A DNA stretch of 64,000 bases from Pseudomonas serbica (GTDB taxonomy: Bacteria > Pseudomonadota > Gammaproteobacteria > Pseudomonadales > Pseudomonadaceae). Of the stretch, positions 16,672 to 26,680 are shown in pieces (position 1 is the first letter of the stretch; every line of letters starts with the position of its first letter). The position numbers and the translations under genes were made by a program. The notes beneath the pieces are model-generated. The model saw nothing but the letters and a program-made list of their open reading frames with translations, did not search any database and had not been told where the DNA came from. The DNA is taken from the NCBI RefSeq assembly GCF_028823535.1, contig NZ_JAQIYM010000090.1, positions 62,001 to 126,000 of the forward strand, in the 5' to 3' direction.

Positions 16672-17865
16672 CTACAGACCCAAGTCCATGCCGAACATTT
16701 TAGTCTGGAAGCTATTCGAGATCGCGATGTAGGGCTGGATTTCCTTGGCCATTAGGGGAGTCATGGTTTCTTCGCTTTTCAAATGCCCAGCCAAAAGGGA
16801 AATCAGTGGCTCACACTCTTTTGGTGAGCGGGGTTCAATGCCCATTTCGCGGAAGGTGTTGAAGGCATCCACCAAGGATTTGGTGACCCAGGTTGGCTTG
16901 AAGGTGAGTTTACTGGCGTCAGGGATAAAATTTTCGACTGCAAGCGAATACTTGAGCAAGTCACCCAGTTGCTTTTGGGATGGCCTGCAATCGTGGGCGA
17001 TGAATTGCTGCAGATAATCCTGATCAGGCTTCAAGCCACAGCGCTGATGAATTGCGTACAGACGCTGAAAATCCAAGTAGCTAGAGCGAAGGTACCAGCG
17101 ATCCGCGAGATCCTGTAGCTCGTTGCTTTGGAAAATGTCTGTCAGTTCATTGGCCATCCAAATCCCTGGTCTGGCATTTACCATCTGTTTGACCAGATCA
17201 GCTTGCTTACCCTGCATCCATTGCAATAAAGGCCTGGCTGAGTCGAATTTATATTTCACGTCCTTGGCGGAGATGGCTTGGAAGAGCGCTGTAAATATCA
17301 CATCGATGCCTGCTTTTTTGTCATTACGACGCTCCAAAATAACGTCGCACAAGTCGAGTGCCGGCTGAGGATTATCGCTGAGTCGAAGTATGTAGATAAT
17401 CAATGAGTCCATGAGATGCTGGTCGGCGTCAGTGCTGAAGGCATCATAGGCGATCAGGTTTTCGACACCCCTAGCCACCAACGCATCACGCAGCTCATCG
17501 CTATACGCATCCGTCAGCAGCTGGCCTTCAGGCCCGGCAGCAATACTGAATACCAGACGAATAGGGGCCTGAAAATGCTGGAAGTACAACTCAGAAATAA
17601 CTTCAGCAATCGCCGGACGCTTGAACAGATCCAGAATTGTCGTATCCATCATCGTTGCTGCTTTCCCTACCAGGACATGCAGACGCTGGGAAGCCAGGTC
17701 ATCCATGCCCTGAATGAAGTCGGAAATCAGCGCGTGAACCATGATGGGATCCGGTTCATCGAGCACGGCCAACCGGTACAACTCCTTGTTGATCGTGAGC
17801 AAGTCATTGTACCGGCTGACGTCACGGACAATCGGGGGTAGGGGATTCTGAGAGGGCATCATCAT
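16672..17865 (-). CDS. DLGL-tail protein, 397 aa (type B paralogue)
   Basis: Ends TKMFGMDLGL. Its C-terminal 100 residues (MGIEPRSPKECEPLISLL... PYIAISNSF) closely match those of 20297-21418, and the N-terminal halves also align, so the pair arose by duplication. The start overlaps the upstream TGA (TTATGATGATG), giving ATGA coupling. The longer open frame starting at 17934 runs back into the upstream gene and is not used. Confidence 0.82.
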   Translation of the reverse strand: MMMPSQNPLPPIVRDVSRYNDLLTINKELYRLAVLDEPDPIMVHALISDFIQGMDDLASQRLHVLVGKAATMMDTTILDLFKRPAIAEVISELYFQHFQAPIRLVFSIAAGPEGQLLTDAYSDELRDALVARGVENLIAYDAFSTDADQHLMDSLIIYILRLSDNPQPALDLCDVILERRNDKKAGIDVIFTALFQAISAKDVKYKFDSARPLLQWMQGKQADLVKQMVNARPGIWMANELTDIFQSNELQDLADRWYLRSSYLDFQRLYAIHQRCGLKPDQDYLQQFIAHDCRPSQKQLGDLLKYSLAVENFIPDASKLTFKPTWVTKSLVDAFNTFREMGIEPRSPKECEPLISLLAGHLKSEETMTPLMAKEIQPYIAISNSFQTKMFGMDLGL

Positions 17866-19049
17866 AATCCCAAATCGCGTGTGAACGCGTGTTTCAAGTA
17901 GGTTAGGTTCTTCTCGGCGTAAGGGCGCAGCCAAGTGTTCTCGATCAAGGAAAAATCCTCTTTTCCGGTCACACGCTCCATCACAAAGTCGACCACCGCT
18001 TGAGCGTTAGGTTTGCAGTCAAACCCCTCATATTGTTCAAAGGTGACTATGTCGGCAGCCGCGCAAAGAGACTCAATCAGGCTGTTTGCGGCCTTGGGCT
18101 CCAGCGGGTTAGGTAAAATTGGTTTTATCATCAAGGAGTAGGCGAGGAGGCACTCGAGGGTGAGATGATCAAACTTGCGCTGGGTACCAGCGTCAGTCAG
18201 GCCAATACCCTGGACGAAGCTTTCATCCACTGACAATCCATGGGTGGTGTGAGCTTCCACCAGAATCTTCAAAATTGGATCTGAAGATCGAAGGTTCAAG
18301 GCGGCGGAGAGGTGCGGTAAGCCCATGCTATTTTGCGCATGCAGGATGCTGGATGCAGAATTGTAGTCCGACAGCCCGTTGGCCATCACACAGCTGACCA
18401 GGAACTGTTCGTTGTCCTGCAGCCATGCCTTCAGTTTTTTCCACCCGTCAAGTTTTGCAATGCCTATGCCGGATTCCTTCGCGCTTAGCGCACGCATTAG
18501 GACATTGACACCGTCGTATCGTGTCTGCGCGATTGTCCTGAAAAAACCAGCGAAGACTCGGTCGACAGCAGCTGATTCGCCGCCATCGCCATACCCGTCC
18601 ATGCTGGCCTCGATAAAGTTTATTGTGGCGCTATGGTTCAAGATGGCGTCGCGACCGTAAGTTGCCAAGGTCTCATGCTTTGTCACATTGGTAATCAGCT
18701 CCTCCCGCAGATGCCTTTTTTCCATTATGTCCAGCGTTCCGCAACGACCGATTGTTTCCATAAACTCAACGACGTAATGGTCGTTTACAGGAAAAAGCTG
18801 AAGGAATAGCTCGATGACTTCGGGATTTTCGTTGCGCTCGAGGTTGCTCATCAGCCCTCGCGTGCAGTCCTTCAAAGCGCCATGCAGCTTCGCTAAAAGG
18901 TTGACGCTGAATGTGCCCTGGGCTTGATACCCGATCTCCGCCAGGTCGTGCAGTTGCTGCATCAACACCTCGGGGGAGGGATGCCGGAGCTCTAGGCTGG
19001 ATTTCAAAGCCTTGGTCGCTGTGGCGAGTCTACTAGTCAGAGTTGTCAT
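17862..19049 (-). CDS. DLGL-tail protein, 395 aa (type A paralogue)
   Basis: Ends KHAFTRDLGL. It is similar over its full length to the adjacent 19090-20286, for example DFVMERVTGKEDFSLIENTW near the C-terminus. AAGGAACGG lies before ATG. All-helical composition; no catalytic motif. Confidence 0.83.
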   Translation of the reverse strand: MTTLTSRLATATKALKSSLELRHPSPEVLMQQLHDLAEIGYQAQGTFSVNLLAKLHGALKDCTRGLMSNLERNENPEVIELFLQLFPVNDHYVVEFMETIGRCGTLDIMEKRHLREELITNVTKHETLATYGRDAILNHSATINFIEASMDGYGDGGESAAVDRVFAGFFRTIAQTRYDGVNVLMRALSAKESGIGIAKLDGWKKLKAWLQDNEQFLVSCVMANGLSDYNSASSILHAQNSMGLPHLSAALNLRSSDPILKILVEAHTTHGLSVDESFVQGIGLTDAGTQRKFDHLTLECLLAYSLMIKPILPNPLEPKAANSLIESLCAAADIVTFEQYEGFDCKPNAQAVVDFVMERVTGKEDFSLIENTWLRPYAEKNLTYLKHAFTRDLGL

Positions 19050-19089
19050 TCATCCGTTCCTTCGTTGATATGGGCGGCTGGTAGACATT

Positions 19090-20286
19090 TCACAACCCGA
19101 GGTCGCGACCGAACGCGTGCTTGAGGAAGGTCAGGTTCTTTTGGGCATACGGCAGTAGCCAGCTGTTCTTAACCAGGTCGAAGTCCTCTTTCCCGGTGAC
19201 CCTGTCCATTACAAAGTCGACGACCTCTTGAGCCCTGGCTTTGCTATCAAACGCCTGGTACTCGGGCTTCGCCACTTCTCGACCGGCGTTGACCAATGCT
19301 GTGATGAGGTCGTACTTTGTCCCAACAGTCTGTATGGCGTGGGGCAAGACGTGTTCGACGGTAAGTGAGTATGCGATCAATGTCTCCAGAGTTCCCTCAG
19401 AAAGAGTCCGCATTGACTCTCCATCAGAATCGTATGCCATCGTACGTTTAAAGGTCTCATCAACCCTGAGCTCATAGGTTTTAAGGCCTTCGATCAGGAT
19501 CTGAAAATCAGGATCGGTTGAACGCATATTGAGGCAAGCGGCGAGGTAGGGCGCCTCAAGCGTATCCCTCGTTGTTTGCACAATGTTAAAGGTATTGTAG
19601 TCAGACGGATTGTTGCGCATCACACCCAAAAACAGATCCGGCTGATGACCATTGAACCAATAGCCTAGAGCTTTGTATCCAACAGCCGCATTGGACGAAC
19701 GGGCACTTTCCGCCGTGTTCAACGTGGTGATTATGATGGCGGCGGCATCGTTTCGGATCTCGCAGAGATTCGTACAGAATTTGCCAAGCGGCGTGGAGTC
19801 GAGGCTTTTGCCCTCTTCGAATTCGAAGCCATTCAGATTCATCACCAGAAACTTGCGGGCGTCGTAGAAGTCGGTGCCCCCAAACTGATTTTTCACGGTG
19901 AAGGTTTCGTGCTTGATGACATTGTCGACCAGATCCCCAAGCAAGCGGCTCTTATCTGCCGCGTTGAGACACTCCGATTCGTGAATGATCTGCAAAAACT
20001 CCTCGGCGTATTGCTCATGGAGAGGAAACAACTCCAGGTACTGAGCGATGACATCGGGACATCCACGACGTGTGACCAGGTTCATGAACCCTCGTGTCGT
20101 TTCTTTTACCGCCTGATGAGCACGCGCCAGGAGATTGAGGCTGTCATTTTGCTTGGCCAGATGGCACGCATTAGCAAGATCCCATAATTGTTGGTGCAGA
20201 ACATCTTCGCCCGGATTGGTGCCGTTCACGGTTCGGATCAGCGCTTGTGCGGCTTGCGTCAGATCACGGGCAATCTGGTTTGACAT
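19090..20286 (-). CDS. DLGL-tail protein, 398 aa (type A paralogue)
   Basis: Ends KHAFGRDLGL. Full-length paralogue of 17862-19049, sharing RVTGKEDF, the N-terminal TxAxxALxxxV helix and LFPLHEQYAEEF versus LFPVNDHYVVEF. AAGGAATTTCA precedes ATG, and it lies 10 nt after the type B gene upstream. Confidence 0.83.
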   Translation of the reverse strand: MSNQIARDLTQAAQALIRTVNGTNPGEDVLHQQLWDLANACHLAKQNDSLNLLARAHQAVKETTRGFMNLVTRRGCPDVIAQYLELFPLHEQYAEEFLQIIHESECLNAADKSRLLGDLVDNVIKHETFTVKNQFGGTDFYDARKFLVMNLNGFEFEEGKSLDSTPLGKFCTNLCEIRNDAAAIIITTLNTAESARSSNAAVGYKALGYWFNGHQPDLFLGVMRNNPSDYNTFNIVQTTRDTLEAPYLAACLNMRSTDPDFQILIEGLKTYELRVDETFKRTMAYDSDGESMRTLSEGTLETLIAYSLTVEHVLPHAIQTVGTKYDLITALVNAGREVAKPEYQAFDSKARAQEVVDFVMDRVTGKEDFDLVKNSWLLPYAQKNLTFLKHAFGRDLGL

Positions 20287-20296
20287 TGAAAATTCC

Positions 20297-21418
20297 TTAA
20301 AGGCCGAGTTCTAGGCCAAACAGCTTGCCGTTAAATTTATGGGAGATCTGCAGGTATGGCTTCGTCTTTTTGTTGAGCAGCGAGTCCATGTTTTCCGAGC
20401 TTCTAAGGTGATCGCCCAACTGTGAAATCAGCGGTTCGCATTCCTCAGGAGAGCGGGGTCTTACACCCATCTGCTCAAGGCGGGCAAAAGCATCTACCAG
20501 GGAGCTGGTGACCCACGGTGCTTTGATTCCCTCCCAGTCCAGTGGGAAAACGTTCTCAACCGCCAAAGAATACTTCAGCAGCTCTCGAAGCTCTCTCACC
20601 TCTGGTGTTTTACCTTGGCCAAAGAATTGATCAAGATATGCCGTGTCGGGTTTAAGGCCTGTTCGCTTATGGATCTCGATCATCTCCCGAGCGTTCACCT
20701 GGTTGTTTTTGTAGTACAGGCCATCGGCGAGAAGAGGCAAGCCCGCTTCGCGGAAGATGGCGACTCTCTCTTTCGTGGCGTAGCCCGGCTTTAGGCTTTG
20801 GCACAAGTTAAGAACATCGAGCTGGGACACCCATTCCACCAGGGGCACGAATTTCTCATGAGGCATATTTTTCAAGGTTCGACTGTCGAGGATGGCGCTT
20901 AGAATTGACTCAAAACCCGACGTCTTGCTATTGAACAGTGGCAGGATCGATTGTGCGTACTGCAAAGCCGGTGTTGGATTATCGCAATAGCGCAGCAGAT
21001 TTCGGATAACGCCACCTGCGAGATGCTCATCCCTGTCCGAAAGAAATGCCTCGTGTGCTATGAGGTTCTCAACAGCGAGTTGCGACAGGTTTTCACGCAG
21101 CACGCCGGTCAAACTTCCAGCGAGGTTGAATACCGTGCGGTGACTAAAGGGGAGGCGCTCCAAAAACAATTCGGCGATCACCGGCACCATGTGCGGACGC
21201 TGAAACAAATCTTCAGCGACGGTGTTGAGGCGATCCATGGCCGTGGCCATGACCGAATATTTCCGCTGGGTGGCCAGGCGCTCCAAGATGTCACAGTAGT
21301 CGGACAGGAGGTCGTAGACGTCCATCGGATCGCCGCCAGCCTGAGACTTACAATGCTTGCGGATTTCAACGCGGATTTTTACCAACTGGTCGAAGGCGCT
21401 TGGGGTAGTGTCACTCAT
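20297..21418 (-). CDS. DLGL-tail protein, 373 aa (type B paralogue)
   Basis: Ends GKLFGLELGL, the only member with Glu in place of Asp. Paralogue of 16672-17865 (RPRSPEECEPLISQLGDHL). The start overlaps the stop of the ADP-ribosyltransferase-like gene by ATGA, so that gene heads the operon. Confidence 0.83.
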   Translation of the reverse strand: MSDTTPSAFDQLVKIRVEIRKHCKSQAGGDPMDVYDLLSDYCDILERLATQRKYSVMATAMDRLNTVAEDLFQRPHMVPVIAELFLERLPFSHRTVFNLAGSLTGVLRENLSQLAVENLIAHEAFLSDRDEHLAGGVIRNLLRYCDNPTPALQYAQSILPLFNSKTSGFESILSAILDSRTLKNMPHEKFVPLVEWVSQLDVLNLCQSLKPGYATKERVAIFREAGLPLLADGLYYKNNQVNAREMIEIHKRTGLKPDTAYLDQFFGQGKTPEVRELRELLKYSLAVENVFPLDWEGIKAPWVTSSLVDAFARLEQMGVRPRSPEECEPLISQLGDHLRSSENMDSLLNKKTKPYLQISHKFNGKLFGLELGL

Positions 21419-22020
21419 GGTGCAGGCGCCTCATCCAATTCCAGAGTTGGGTCGATGCGCGACACGATTTCGACCTGGTCAGGAAACCACGCCATGATCG
21501 TCACATCTTTACCGCATGTGCGGATCAAGCCGTCGTAACCAGTTACGTCGCGCAGGGCAGAGGTGAGCGCCCCCATCTCGCCCTCAAAGAATTCGTTGGC
21601 GATTTGGTTGAGTGTACTGATGAGGATGCAATCCTTGCCGCTAAAGAGCTTGGCTGCCTCATCCAGCGCTTTGTCTGCACCGAGGCTATCGACATCCCAG
21701 GTGTTCCAGAGCCTTTCCTCGAGGTTTGGAGCGTGTTTAATGATCTCCCGGCATTGGGCCTTCGTCAGCGCCTGGACATGCTGGTGACCCAGTGGGTTTT
21801 CTACCTTTAGGCGGACTTTGTGAAGTGTCGGGACGAAAGGTAACCCCGCCGCCTTGGTGATGGGGTTTTCGGAGCAAAAGCCTGCGGCGCCGGATTTATC
21901 CGTGGTGAAGTAAAAGCCAAATCCCTGCCCGTTCTCGGCGAACTTGTAGTCGAAGACATCAATGGAGCACGGGGATCCGTGGTAGAAAAACCGATCTTTC
22001 AAGTTGGGCAGCTTGCGCAT
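21415..22020 (-). CDS. ADP-ribosyltransferase-like protein (ART/PolyVal type)
   Basis: The N-terminal FFYHGSPCSIDVFDYKF then GQGFGFYFTTDKSGAAGF is the usual first half of small ART folds, with a Tyr-His-Gly NAD site and a GxGxYFT strand. GYDGLIR at about 165 would be the third strand. Such domains occur in phage and plasmid polyvalent proteins and in toxins. A catalytic Glu cannot be assigned with confidence. It is the first gene of the operon of five DLGL-tail proteins, so it may modify or be controlled by them (inference). Confidence 0.65.
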   Translation of the reverse strand: MRKLPNLKDRFFYHGSPCSIDVFDYKFAENGQGFGFYFTTDKSGAAGFCSENPITKAAGLPFVPTLHKVRLKVENPLGHQHVQALTKAQCREIIKHAPNLEERLWNTWDVDSLGADKALDEAAKLFSGKDCILISTLNQIANEFFEGEMGALTSALRDVTGYDGLIRTCGKDVTIMAWFPDQVEIVSRIDPTLELDEAPAP

Positions 22021-22159
22021 GGGTTGGACTCAAAATACGTTGCCATACCCCAGTTTATGGGGCGCGTCATCGCTGAGTCAAAGCGCGGCACCTGGGCCAA
22101 GAGGTAGCCCAGGACGTTGAGGGAATGGCAGGCCACCCCTGGGTGACCTTGTCTTTGGC

Positions 22160-23572
22160 TCACTGTTCCTGAAGTGCCTCATAGCGTTTCAGAACCAACT
22201 GGTCATCCTCGCCCAGCTCCGGGAATTTACGGTCATACTCGTTTATCATGTTCATGGCGAGCACCGCAGAGGCGTTGAACTCAGACGCGTCATACTTGAG
22301 GCGCATTTCTTCATCTCTGAACAAGTCTGCAAAATCCCGCCAGATAGCGACGACCAGTGTGTCGAGCTCCCATTTCGGTGTCGGCACGTCGCTGAAGAAA
22401 GGCTTGAATGCCTTTACGGCGCAAGCTATGTGCCTCAACACGCAGGTATTGCTCAGCCGAGGGCGGTCGAAGTCTTCAAAACGAAAACTGCACAGTTTTG
22501 ACATGGCGGTGAAATGGGCCAGGGTGAGATCCAGAGGATCGAGATCCAGCAGTTCTTCACAGAAACGGTTGAGCACACTGGTGAAGTCGTGGAGTGGGGC
22601 GTAGAGCTCATCTCCTTGCACCCGGTCTAACTTGCCGATGTAATCTGCAGGCAGGTAGTTGAGTGCCACAGTTACGGTGTCGGCGAGCCCATAACACTCC
22701 ATCTCCTCGATGAGCGTTTTCAGCACTTGGAACAACGGTCTAGGGTTGGCGCTGTTTTCTTCACCTTGCAGACCGAAGCGATCATTTTCCGGTATGAACA
22801 CCGTATTGATCAGTCCCGAGGCAAAGGACGCGACCTCATCGTCTTCGAGGAACTCCAGGCTGTTTACGATGCGCGACGCCAATCCTTCACCATCGCGCAG
22901 GTTGATCAGCACGTCTTCATAGAAATCATGGAATGCGAAGACTTTGCGGATGAACTGACCTTTGAGAACACCAGATCGGCGCAGCAAATCAGGAAAAGAG
23001 TGATTGGGGATGTCCAGGTTGCTCTCGTAAGAGAGGTTTGGGTCGATGTTTTTCGGCAGGCGCTGCATGGTGAAGGTTTCATCACCAAGGCGAGTGGTCA
23101 CCCACAACTCGGGAATCTCACAGTGCAGCAGCGACTCAACGATGGTACTGCTGAACTCTATCGAGCGTAGTTCCTTGATCATGGCGTGGGTTCGCACCGG
23201 GCAACCAACCATGGCCTCGATCAGGTACCGCTGCAATTGCCGCAGGGTAAATTCCTCACCGGTTTCAGCAATCATGACGGCGCGATCAAACGCATCAGTT
23301 GCTAAGCCTGCGATGTCGCTCAGGTTGACTTCAGCCTGGCTCAAAAATCGGGTGATGGCCGGCTTGGAGAAACCCAGAAAAATGCCAAATAACGCCGGCT
23401 GAAGGCAGAAGGGTACCTTGTAGAGGAGATACTCGAACTTAATGTCTTCAGCGTAGTGATCACCGTCGTCACGAAAAATCGTGGCATCAAAGGCCGACCC
23501 CTCGCGGCGCATGAAGGTGCGGGTGAGCATGGGGCCGGCGTTTGGGTGATTGCGTTTAGGGCGAATGTACAT
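22160..23572 (-). CDS. Hypothetical protein, 470 aa, relative of 39576-40949
   Basis: Aligns with the 457-aa DLGL-tail protein at 39576-40949 over the central and C-terminal parts: IPNHSFPDLLRRSGVL versus LPNQSITDFISRSGLL, and DPLDLTLAHFTAMSKL versus DADDFSLAHFRAFKQI. It lacks the tail, ending RYEALQEQ. AAGGATC lies before ATG. No catalytic motif seen. It offers a natural comparison between tailed and untailed forms. Confidence 0.78.
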   Translation of the reverse strand: MYIRPKRNHPNAGPMLTRTFMRREGSAFDATIFRDDGDHYAEDIKFEYLLYKVPFCLQPALFGIFLGFSKPAITRFLSQAEVNLSDIAGLATDAFDRAVMIAETGEEFTLRQLQRYLIEAMVGCPVRTHAMIKELRSIEFSSTIVESLLHCEIPELWVTTRLGDETFTMQRLPKNIDPNLSYESNLDIPNHSFPDLLRRSGVLKGQFIRKVFAFHDFYEDVLINLRDGEGLASRIVNSLEFLEDDEVASFASGLINTVFIPENDRFGLQGEENSANPRPLFQVLKTLIEEMECYGLADTVTVALNYLPADYIGKLDRVQGDELYAPLHDFTSVLNRFCEELLDLDPLDLTLAHFTAMSKLCSFRFEDFDRPRLSNTCVLRHIACAVKAFKPFFSDVPTPKWELDTLVVAIWRDFADLFRDEEMRLKYDASEFNASAVLAMNMINEYDRKFPELGEDDQLVLKRYEALQEQ

Positions 23573-23686
23573 GGCCAGATCCTTGGTGATTTCGTTATGC
23601 CATTTTATATCAATTTAATGGCAATAAGTCCAAGGGAACAGGCGCTGAAAACAGCGGAGCAGCGAACTCCGCTGGTGGTGCAGCGA

Positions 23687-24715
23687 TCAACCTTTCAGCT
23701 TGTTGGGGATGATCTCACTGGTCATCCAGTGATCTTTGGTTTGCACATGGTCTTTGCGGACAAACTTGGCCACCGAACGGCGGAAATCTCGGAAGTCGAA
23801 CTCGTCCTCCAGGCGTACGACATAGCCTTCGCACACCTTGCCTTTTGACTTTTCCAGGTAGGCTGTGTGGATCAACTTCTGGTCAAAGACGCCACGGTAT
23901 ATTTCCTCGACCGGGGTGATCCCCAGGATGTCGAAGTAGCCCAGGGTGTCATCCCAGTCCAACGCCTTGTTGCGTTCGTTCCAGATCGAGAAGCCATTGA
24001 AGTAGCTCACCAGATCGTTGTACCGGATCGAGTGCTGGGCAAACAGGTTTTCACCGCAGATCCTCCAACCTTCAGGGATTTGCCATTTGAATCTGGCCCA
24101 GAAGTTTTTCACCCAGTCACGAGATTCGTGGTGCCTTGAATCCAGCGAACGAGCGTGGATGTAGTCACTGTAAAGCGAGGTGTTTTCGCCATCCATCTTC
24201 ATTGTGACGACGACGCGCTTACCCAGGAAGTGAAGCACGTCACGCAGAAGGCGGTCATCCCGCTGAATCCCTTCTGACCATGGTAGGTGAGGGGTGGTTG
24301 GGTACTTCACCTGCCAGGTGAACTGATCCAGTACGCGGCCCTGGCTCAGTAGCTGCTGGACATTATCATCGAGAAACAGCTCACCGCGCAGACGCATTCC
24401 ATTGTGCAAAATCTCGTTGCCCCAGTGGTCATAGGGCGTGGTCTGAAAGTAGTCCTGAGGTACCAGTATTTCCGGGATACGAGCAGCAATCCGAATTTGC
24501 TTAGGCAACAGATGTGTCATTTCAAAAGCGAGTCGGTGCTCTCTGCAGACGCTGGCGCCATTTTGCAGGTAGTGGCCGCCGTCGTCCCACAGCTGGGATT
24601 CCAGGATGTGTGTGGCTGATTCAGCCGGTGCCGAGCAAAACACACAGACACGTCGATCCCGTTTGAACACGGCGTCGCGAAACTGTTCGGCATCAAAAAG
24701 GTATTGGGCGTTCAT
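23687..24715 (-). CDS. RNA ligase with N-terminal zinc module
   Basis: Contains the nucleotidyltransferase motifs of RNA ligases: motif I TMKMDGENTSLY (about 171, AMP-accepting Lys), motif III FSIW (about 246), motif IV CEGYVVRL (about 300) and motif V AKFVRKDHV (about 320). This is the Rnl2/DRB0094-like arrangement. The first about 65 residues contain CVFC...CREHR, an HNH-like zinc knuckle. It would seal broken RNA, plausibly cleaved tRNAs, given the tRNA arrays. A TGTCAATTT-type promoter lies at 24861-24887. Confidence 0.88.
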   Translation of the reverse strand: MNAQYLFDAEQFRDAVFKRDRRVCVFCSAPAESATHILESQLWDDGGHYLQNGASVCREHRLAFEMTHLLPKQIRIAARIPEILVPQDYFQTTPYDHWGNEILHNGMRLRGELFLDDNVQQLLSQGRVLDQFTWQVKYPTTPHLPWSEGIQRDDRLLRDVLHFLGKRVVVTMKMDGENTSLYSDYIHARSLDSRHHESRDWVKNFWARFKWQIPEGWRICGENLFAQHSIRYNDLVSYFNGFSIWNERNKALDWDDTLGYFDILGITPVEEIYRGVFDQKLIHTAYLEKSKGKVCEGYVVRLEDEFDFRDFRRSVAKFVRKDHVQTKDHWMTSEIIPNKLKG

Positions 24716-24860
24716 GATCGCAATCTCTACAGGCGCCGGGCCCGCAAAAATGTGCGAGGGAAGGGCGCTAGGCTGAAACGAGGCAGTTGATCCTGCCGGC
24801 GAAGGTCATGGAATTGATCAAATGATCGACTCGCAAAGGGTAAGTGAATGAATGGCCATC

Positions 24861-24887
24861 ATTATAAGCATATAGGCTAAATTGACA
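24861..24887 (-). promoter_or_regulatory. Promoter of the RNA ligase gene
   Basis: Minus strand TTGTCA, 16-nt spacer, TATAAT. It also contains TGTCAATTTAGCC-TATATG, the recurring motif. Confidence 0.65.
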
Positions 24888-24967
24888 ACAATTTTATGTG
24901 ATGTAACCGAGCATTTTGAACAACATGAGGCGGCTATGAGATTATGTCGGAAAGGAGATCCAAAAAC

Positions 24968-26677
24968 ATGGTTAACGAAGCGCTGAAGTTACATTTGTCG
25001 GGTGCATTAAGCGGATACGCGGTTGGGCAGATTCGCCTTGAAGATGTCGTCGACTCGGCGGGTTACTCACCGGTCTTGGCTAGCCTGGTCGACCTGTCAG
25101 CTACAGCAAGTCACCCCGAGATCAACTACCCAACACCTGAATTCATGAGCGCTTTGAGCCCAAAGTCCAAGGGCATGATGCTGACCAGCGCACTGCTGAC
25201 CGACAATGAGCGCGTCTATAAACCGCTCTACAGTGGCATCAACAATCACTTGGGCGAGATGTATGCCCAAGACCTGACGTCGTTGCTAGGCGGCGAGCAC
25301 GCTCGCGACGGTTTGGTTGAAATGACCAAGCGAGCATGCCACGACATCGGTTCACTGGAGCACTTCAACAGCGGTTTTAGCAGAATTTGTGCCTCGATCC
25401 ACCCAGGCCAGTCGCTGACCAGCGTCAAAACTGAAATTTCAGAATCACAGTGGGTGGACAAGAACCGCGCAGAGAGCCGCGACTTCCTGACCATGGTCGA
25501 TTCGGCGCCGGCGTCTGTGGACGTGGAAGCACTCAAGGACAAGCCACTGACCCTTTACCTGAAAAAGGGTCTAAAGCTTGGGGTGGTGGCAGCGGTGCTG
25601 GCCAGCATTACTCTTGGCGGCATTTATGCCACTGGGTTTGCGAATACCACCAGTGGATTTGGTCTGGTTGACCTGCAATCGCGGCCAACGATAGAAACAG
25701 TGTTGTCCAAGGACAAGGTCTCGGAACGCAAGATTGTCCAGTTCGGCGAATTTGACGGCATTCAGATGGTTAAGAATTATGCCCGCGATCACACCTTGCA
25801 GAAATCCATCGACAGTTTTACAGCGGACAAGGTGGGAGGCCTAGCTCAAATGGTTGAGCCTGGTGAGGCCTCGGAGAGCGCACTTTGTATAGTCCACCAC
25901 CACCAGATTGCCCCGGTAACAAAAGACGGTAATTTCTACAAATTCAGCAACATGCCGGAGATGCTAGTAGACAAAAACCTTTGGGATTTCTTTATGAAAT
26001 CACACGAAGGGGGTCATTGTTTCTTCCAGCTGGATCAACCAGGTGCTGGGGACAGGGAGCTGTCTGATATGCAACTGGCTTATCAACGCAGTCTTGAGGA
26101 AACCTTCGGTGACCTGGTTGCCAGCCTGGATTACATGCGTGAAACAGGCACCAATGATTTGTACACCGACCTCATTCGCCCCATGCGAATCTCGACGGTA
26201 AACGACTACGCGCACAAAACCGCTTGGGCACTCGATGAGATTTTTCCGCAGATAGATCCTGCGGCGATCCATATGAAAACCAAAGAAGAGATTCCGGAGA
26301 TTGCCAAGTTCCTTATGGAGAAGAACTTCATGGCCAAGGATGGAACCTATTTTCCTGGGGAGTTGCGCCTTAACTCGGATACGATGTTCACACCCGCAGT
26401 GAAGGCGATGTGGAGCGAGATTTCTGCGACGAGGAAAATGCTGTTCAAGCGCACTGATGATCCGTTGGCCATGAAATTGGCCGAGGACATTCACACCACG
26501 ATGGAGAATCATTACTCCAGGTACACCGGGGTTGCCAGTCAAGCGGATGTCGACGCATCGATTGCGGTTTACAAAGACATGGCAGCCGACTACAACCTGA
26601 AGCCTGTCGAAACGGTTCAGGTTGCTAAGGCCCAGGTTTCAAAGCCCCTAGACTCGCTGTTGTCAGCCTACCTTTAG
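24968..26677 (+). CDS. Putative membrane-anchored zinc metalloprotease, 569 aa
   Basis: A single hydrophobic helix (about 203-225) divides an N-terminal region from a larger domain holding SHEGGHCFF (about 351), an HExxH-like zinc motif. EETFGDLVASLDYM about 35 residues later can supply the third ligand Glu, as in gluzincins. The ATG at 24968 has AAGGAGATC upstream; an earlier ATG at 24944 precedes that site. The Gly in HEGGH is a usual variation. Substrate unknown. Confidence 0.7.
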   Translation: MVNEALKLHLSGALSGYAVGQIRLEDVVDSAGYSPVLASLVDLSATASHPEINYPTPEFMSALSPKSKGMMLTSALLTDNERVYKPLYSGINNHLGEMYAQDLTSLLGGEHARDGLVEMTKRACHDIGSLEHFNSGFSRICASIHPGQSLTSVKTEISESQWVDKNRAESRDFLTMVDSAPASVDVEALKDKPLTLYLKKGLKLGVVAAVLASITLGGIYATGFANTTSGFGLVDLQSRPTIETVLSKDKVSERKIVQFGEFDGIQMVKNYARDHTLQKSIDSFTADKVGGLAQMVEPGEASESALCIVHHHQIAPVTKDGNFYKFSNMPEMLVDKNLWDFFMKSHEGGHCFFQLDQPGAGDRELSDMQLAYQRSLEETFGDLVASLDYMRETGTNDLYTDLIRPMRISTVNDYAHKTAWALDEIFPQIDPAAIHMKTKEEIPEIAKFLMEKNFMAKDGTYFPGELRLNSDTMFTPAVKAMWSEISATRKMLFKRTDDPLAMKLAEDIHTTMENHYSRYTGVASQADVDASIAVYKDMAADYNLKPVETVQVAKAQVSKPLDSLLSAYL

Positions 26678-26680
26678 TGT

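Noticed and set aside
3649..21418. DLGL tail as an ssrA-like tag added by tmRNA
   Set aside because: The residues are encoded in each gene in frame with its own stop codon and do not end in LAA.
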